Source of the DNA: an uncultured Microscilla sp.
GTDB lineage: Bacteria; Bacteroidota; Bacteroidia; Cytophagales; Microscillaceae
Direction: 5' to 3'
Length of the DNA: 52,205 nt
Assembly (NCBI RefSeq): GCF_947493425.1
Contig: NZ_CANLRP010000039.1
Coordinates: 1 to 52,205, forward strand
Shown: positions 50,794-52,205 of the stretch, piece by piece
Numbering within the stretch: position 1 is the first letter of the stretch
How the letters are laid out: the number at the start of each line of letters is the position of its first letter
Position numbers and translations under genes: made by a program
Notes under the pieces: model-generated
What the model saw: only the letters and a program-made list of their open reading frames with translations
Database searches by the model: none
Told to the model about the DNA's origin: nothing

Positions 50794-50867
50794 GACGCTG
50801 AAGGTGAATTGGTTGCACCACTGCCGTGCCAAGGCAGAGTTTGTGGGTTCGAGTCCCATCAGACGAA
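50794..50867 (+). tRNA. tRNA-like gene with GCC anticodon, defective acceptor
   Basis: D arm GGTG/CACC, anticodon arm CTGCC-GTGCCAA-GGCAG (anticodon GCC, Gly) and T arm GTGGG-TTCGAGT-CCCAT are good. The acceptor strands GACGCTG and CAGACGA pair at only three positions, and position 8 is A instead of U. It could be a tRNA whose acceptor end was altered by integration or a pseudo-tRNA. It lies 13 nt after unit 8 and is the last RNA gene before the recombinase. Confidence 0.5.
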
Positions 50868-50872
50868 CACCC

Positions 50873-51120
50873 CTTTCCTTTATTTATACGCAAACCTTTA
50901 TTTATCTTTGATTTTCAGGTATTTATGTTTTTATTTATAAGCAATAATGCGCATCTTTACGCATCATTCGAGCTACCCTTTGGGTTACCCTTCACTATTT
51001 TAGCATTTAGGTAACCTAAACAATATTTAAAACTGTAGCAACATATATCATAAATATCTGTTAATCAATATCATAAATACCTGTAAACGGGTCAGGTTAC
51101 CATTTGCCTCATAAGTAAAA
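50873..51120. repeat. Repeat-rich region upstream of the recombinase
   Basis: GGTTACC or GGTAACC occurs four times: 50983-50989, 51010-51016, 51095-51101 and 51123-51129. The last two belong to an 11-bp inverted repeat GGTTACCATTT/AAATGGTAACC that includes the first ATG of the recombinase. ATATCATAAATAYCTGT is repeated directly at 51045 and 51068. These could be arm-type recombinase sites, operators or iterons. Confidence 0.6.
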
Positions 51121-52205
51121 ATGGTAACCAAATATACAATAATTATGGGACTTTCGATAAGCTTTTTATTAAGAAAAGACAAGACGAATAAGAAAGGTGA
51201 AACCCCTGTGTTTTGCCGTATATCTTATCAAGGGAAAAGAGTGGATTTTCAAACTGAGGTTAAAATACCTATGGACAGGTGGTTGCCTCCAGTGATCAAG
51301 CTGGAAAAGAACGGAGATCAGGTTTTCATCAAAGGTACCAGTGAAGTGATCAAAAGTATGAATCGTTTGCTAAATAAGATGAGAGGCAGGATTTTGAATG
51401 CTTATACTGATTTGGTAAATGAAGGAGAAGAAATACGACTTCAAAAATTAAAAGCAGTTGCCAAAGGGGAAGAAGAAAAAGGCATCACTCTTTTAGAAGT
51501 ACTCAATAGATCAGCCAACCGAGGCAGCTTGAGAAGTACTACACAAAGAAAAATCAAAATCTCCATTCAGAACTTAAAGTTGTTTTTACGGGATGAGTAT
51601 GACAAGGAGGATATTTACCTGACAGACCTGTTAAAAGAAGCTTATAAGGGCTTTGATATCCGGTATGTAGATTGGTGCACTACTAAAACTACGATCAGGT
51701 TTGATGGTTCTACCCGGTTGCCTAAGAAACATCAGACTGCTATTAAAGAGATGAGGCATTTCCGTCAGGCAGTCAACACCGCTGTACAGTTGGGAGAAAT
51801 TAGAACTAACCCATTAATTGCGAAGTTCAAAATCCCTAAAGATGAACGTCCCAAACGGGTTGTTCTTACCCTAGATGAATTAAAGCAAATCATGGCAGTA
51901 GACTTATCAGATAAGCGAGGGATGGAGAGAATTCGTGACTGTTTTGTTTTTCAGTGTTTTACCGGGCTGGCTTTCTCTGATATTGTGGACTTGAAACCAG
52001 AACACCTGATTGAACAAAGTGGGCGAACCTGGGTTATTAAAGGACGGGTAAAATCCTCTACAATTGCCAAAATGCCTTTATTACCCCAAGCCAGGTTTGT
52101 TTTGGATAAGTACAAAAGTGATCCTGTTTGTTTAAGCAAAGGTCAGTTGATACCTGTAGTTACCAGTGGAAACTATAATACTTACCTCAAAATGATTGCG
52201 GAATA
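51121..52205 (+). CDS. Tyrosine recombinase/integrase, 3' end outside window
   Basis: At least 361 codons. The N terminus (SISFLLRKDKTNKKGETPVFCRISYQGKRVDF) is the Bacteroidota arm-binding domain, followed by a SAM-like core-binding domain around residues 110-230. The catalytic domain begins LTLDELKQIMAVDL and has CFTGLAFSDIVDL where the first catalytic Arg is usual; Ala replaces it, as in IntDOT-type integrases. VKSSTIAKMPLL carries the beta-hairpin Lys region. The HxxR and Tyr motifs lie beyond the window. The second ATG, 51145, may be the true start, as the first lies in an inverted repeat. A neighbouring tRNA-like gene suggests tRNA-targeted integration. Confidence 0.88.
   Translation, partial: MVTKYTIIMGLSISFLLRKDKTNKKGETPVFCRISYQGKRVDFQTEVKIPMDRWLPPVIKLEKNGDQVFIKGTSEVIKSMNRLLNKMRGRILNAYTDLVNEGEEIRLQKLKAVAKGEEEKGITLLEVLNRSANRGSLRSTTQRKIKISIQNLKLFLRDEYDKEDIYLTDLLKEAYKGFDIRYVDWCTTKTTIRFDGSTRLPKKHQTAIKEMRHFRQAVNTAVQLGEIRTNPLIAKFKIPKDERPKRVVLTLDELKQIMAVDLSDKRGMERIRDCFVFQCFTGLAFSDIVDLKPEHLIEQSGRTWVIKGRVKSSTIAKMPLLPQARFVLDKYKSDPVCLSKGQLIPVVTSGNYNTYLKMIAE

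Noticed and set aside
47341-50900. CRISPR array
   Set aside because: The conserved 25-nt blocks are spaced irregularly (roughly 130-1600 bp), have paired 3' partners, and the segments between are tRNA-like. No cas genes are present.
50826-51014. 62-codon frame across the GCC tRNA-like gene
   Set aside because: It runs through the tRNA arms and the repeat region, and its sequence reads like translated non-coding DNA.

Overview
This window comes from a member of the Bacteroidota, most likely a Cytophagales-type marine gliding bacterium. Base composition is A+T-rich and start codons lack clear Shine-Dalgarno sequences. There are TAnnTTTG-type promoter boxes, lipoproteins with Bacteroidota-style lipoboxes, bacillithiol synthesis (bshA), SpoIIE-type phosphatases and an IntDOT-like tyrosine recombinase. 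Microscilla is a plausible genus, but that is an inference from style and not a search result.

Bases 1-45,000 are mostly ordinary chromosome. In order they hold: a tandem inverted-repeat block; a CheR methyltransferase; a secreted CAP protein; bshA; a MaoC hydratase; two tandem HAMP-SpoIIE phosphatases; a leucine-rich-repeat protein; an acyl-ACP thioesterase; gpmI; a five-gene operon of coiled-coil proteins, a Ras-like GTPase and a PAS-like protein (13.9-16.9 kb) facing a hybrid histidine kinase; a MacB-type permease; a sirtuin and a degenerate phosphoesterase; an outer-membrane barrel; a LOG-family hydrolase; a response regulator; an alpha-amylase; a TPR lipoprotein; GNAT and Fpg/Nei proteins; an Rpn-like nuclease with a truncated tandem copy; purL; a class V aminotransferase; a YgjP-like peptidase with an AAA ATPase; and two mosaic tandem lipoproteins. 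Several 160-170 bp palindromic, MITE-like elements are scattered between genes.

Bases 45,200-52,205 are the remarkable part. A promoter, a 36-codon leader ORF and a terminator with a possible antiterminator precede rsr, the bacterial Ro60 orthologue (TROVE plus vWA domains). Downstream lies a 3.4 kb array of small structured RNA genes. I find seven units with the same bipartite stem and one unit with only the 5' arm. Each full unit has an A/U-rich lower helix, then UGYCGUA on the 5' side facing a 9-nt GNNNRUWRC-like strand, then an 8-bp upper helix, then UUACUUCG. The helices covary between units. These are very probably Y RNAs, the partners of Ro60. Their inserts differ. Two are small hairpins. 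Four are circularly permuted tRNA-like modules (T arm, closed acceptor stem, D arm), one of them an initiator-type tRNA-Met. One is a ~335-nt module starting with a 27-nt exact piece of 23S rRNA helix 69 to 71.

Interleaved are full tRNA-like genes (two CAU, one UAC, one UGC, one GCC), one of them split in its D loop by a palindromic element, and an ATP-dependent RNA ligase gene. Two boxA-like antitermination motifs precede parts of the array. The array ends next to a tyrosine recombinase that runs off the window. Together this looks like a mobile or recently mobile Ro60/Y-RNA/RNA-ligase locus carrying a library of tRNA and rRNA mimics. Ro60, Y RNAs and single tRNA-like Y RNAs are known. A diversified array that includes an rRNA mimic and an RNA ligase is, to my knowledge, not described.
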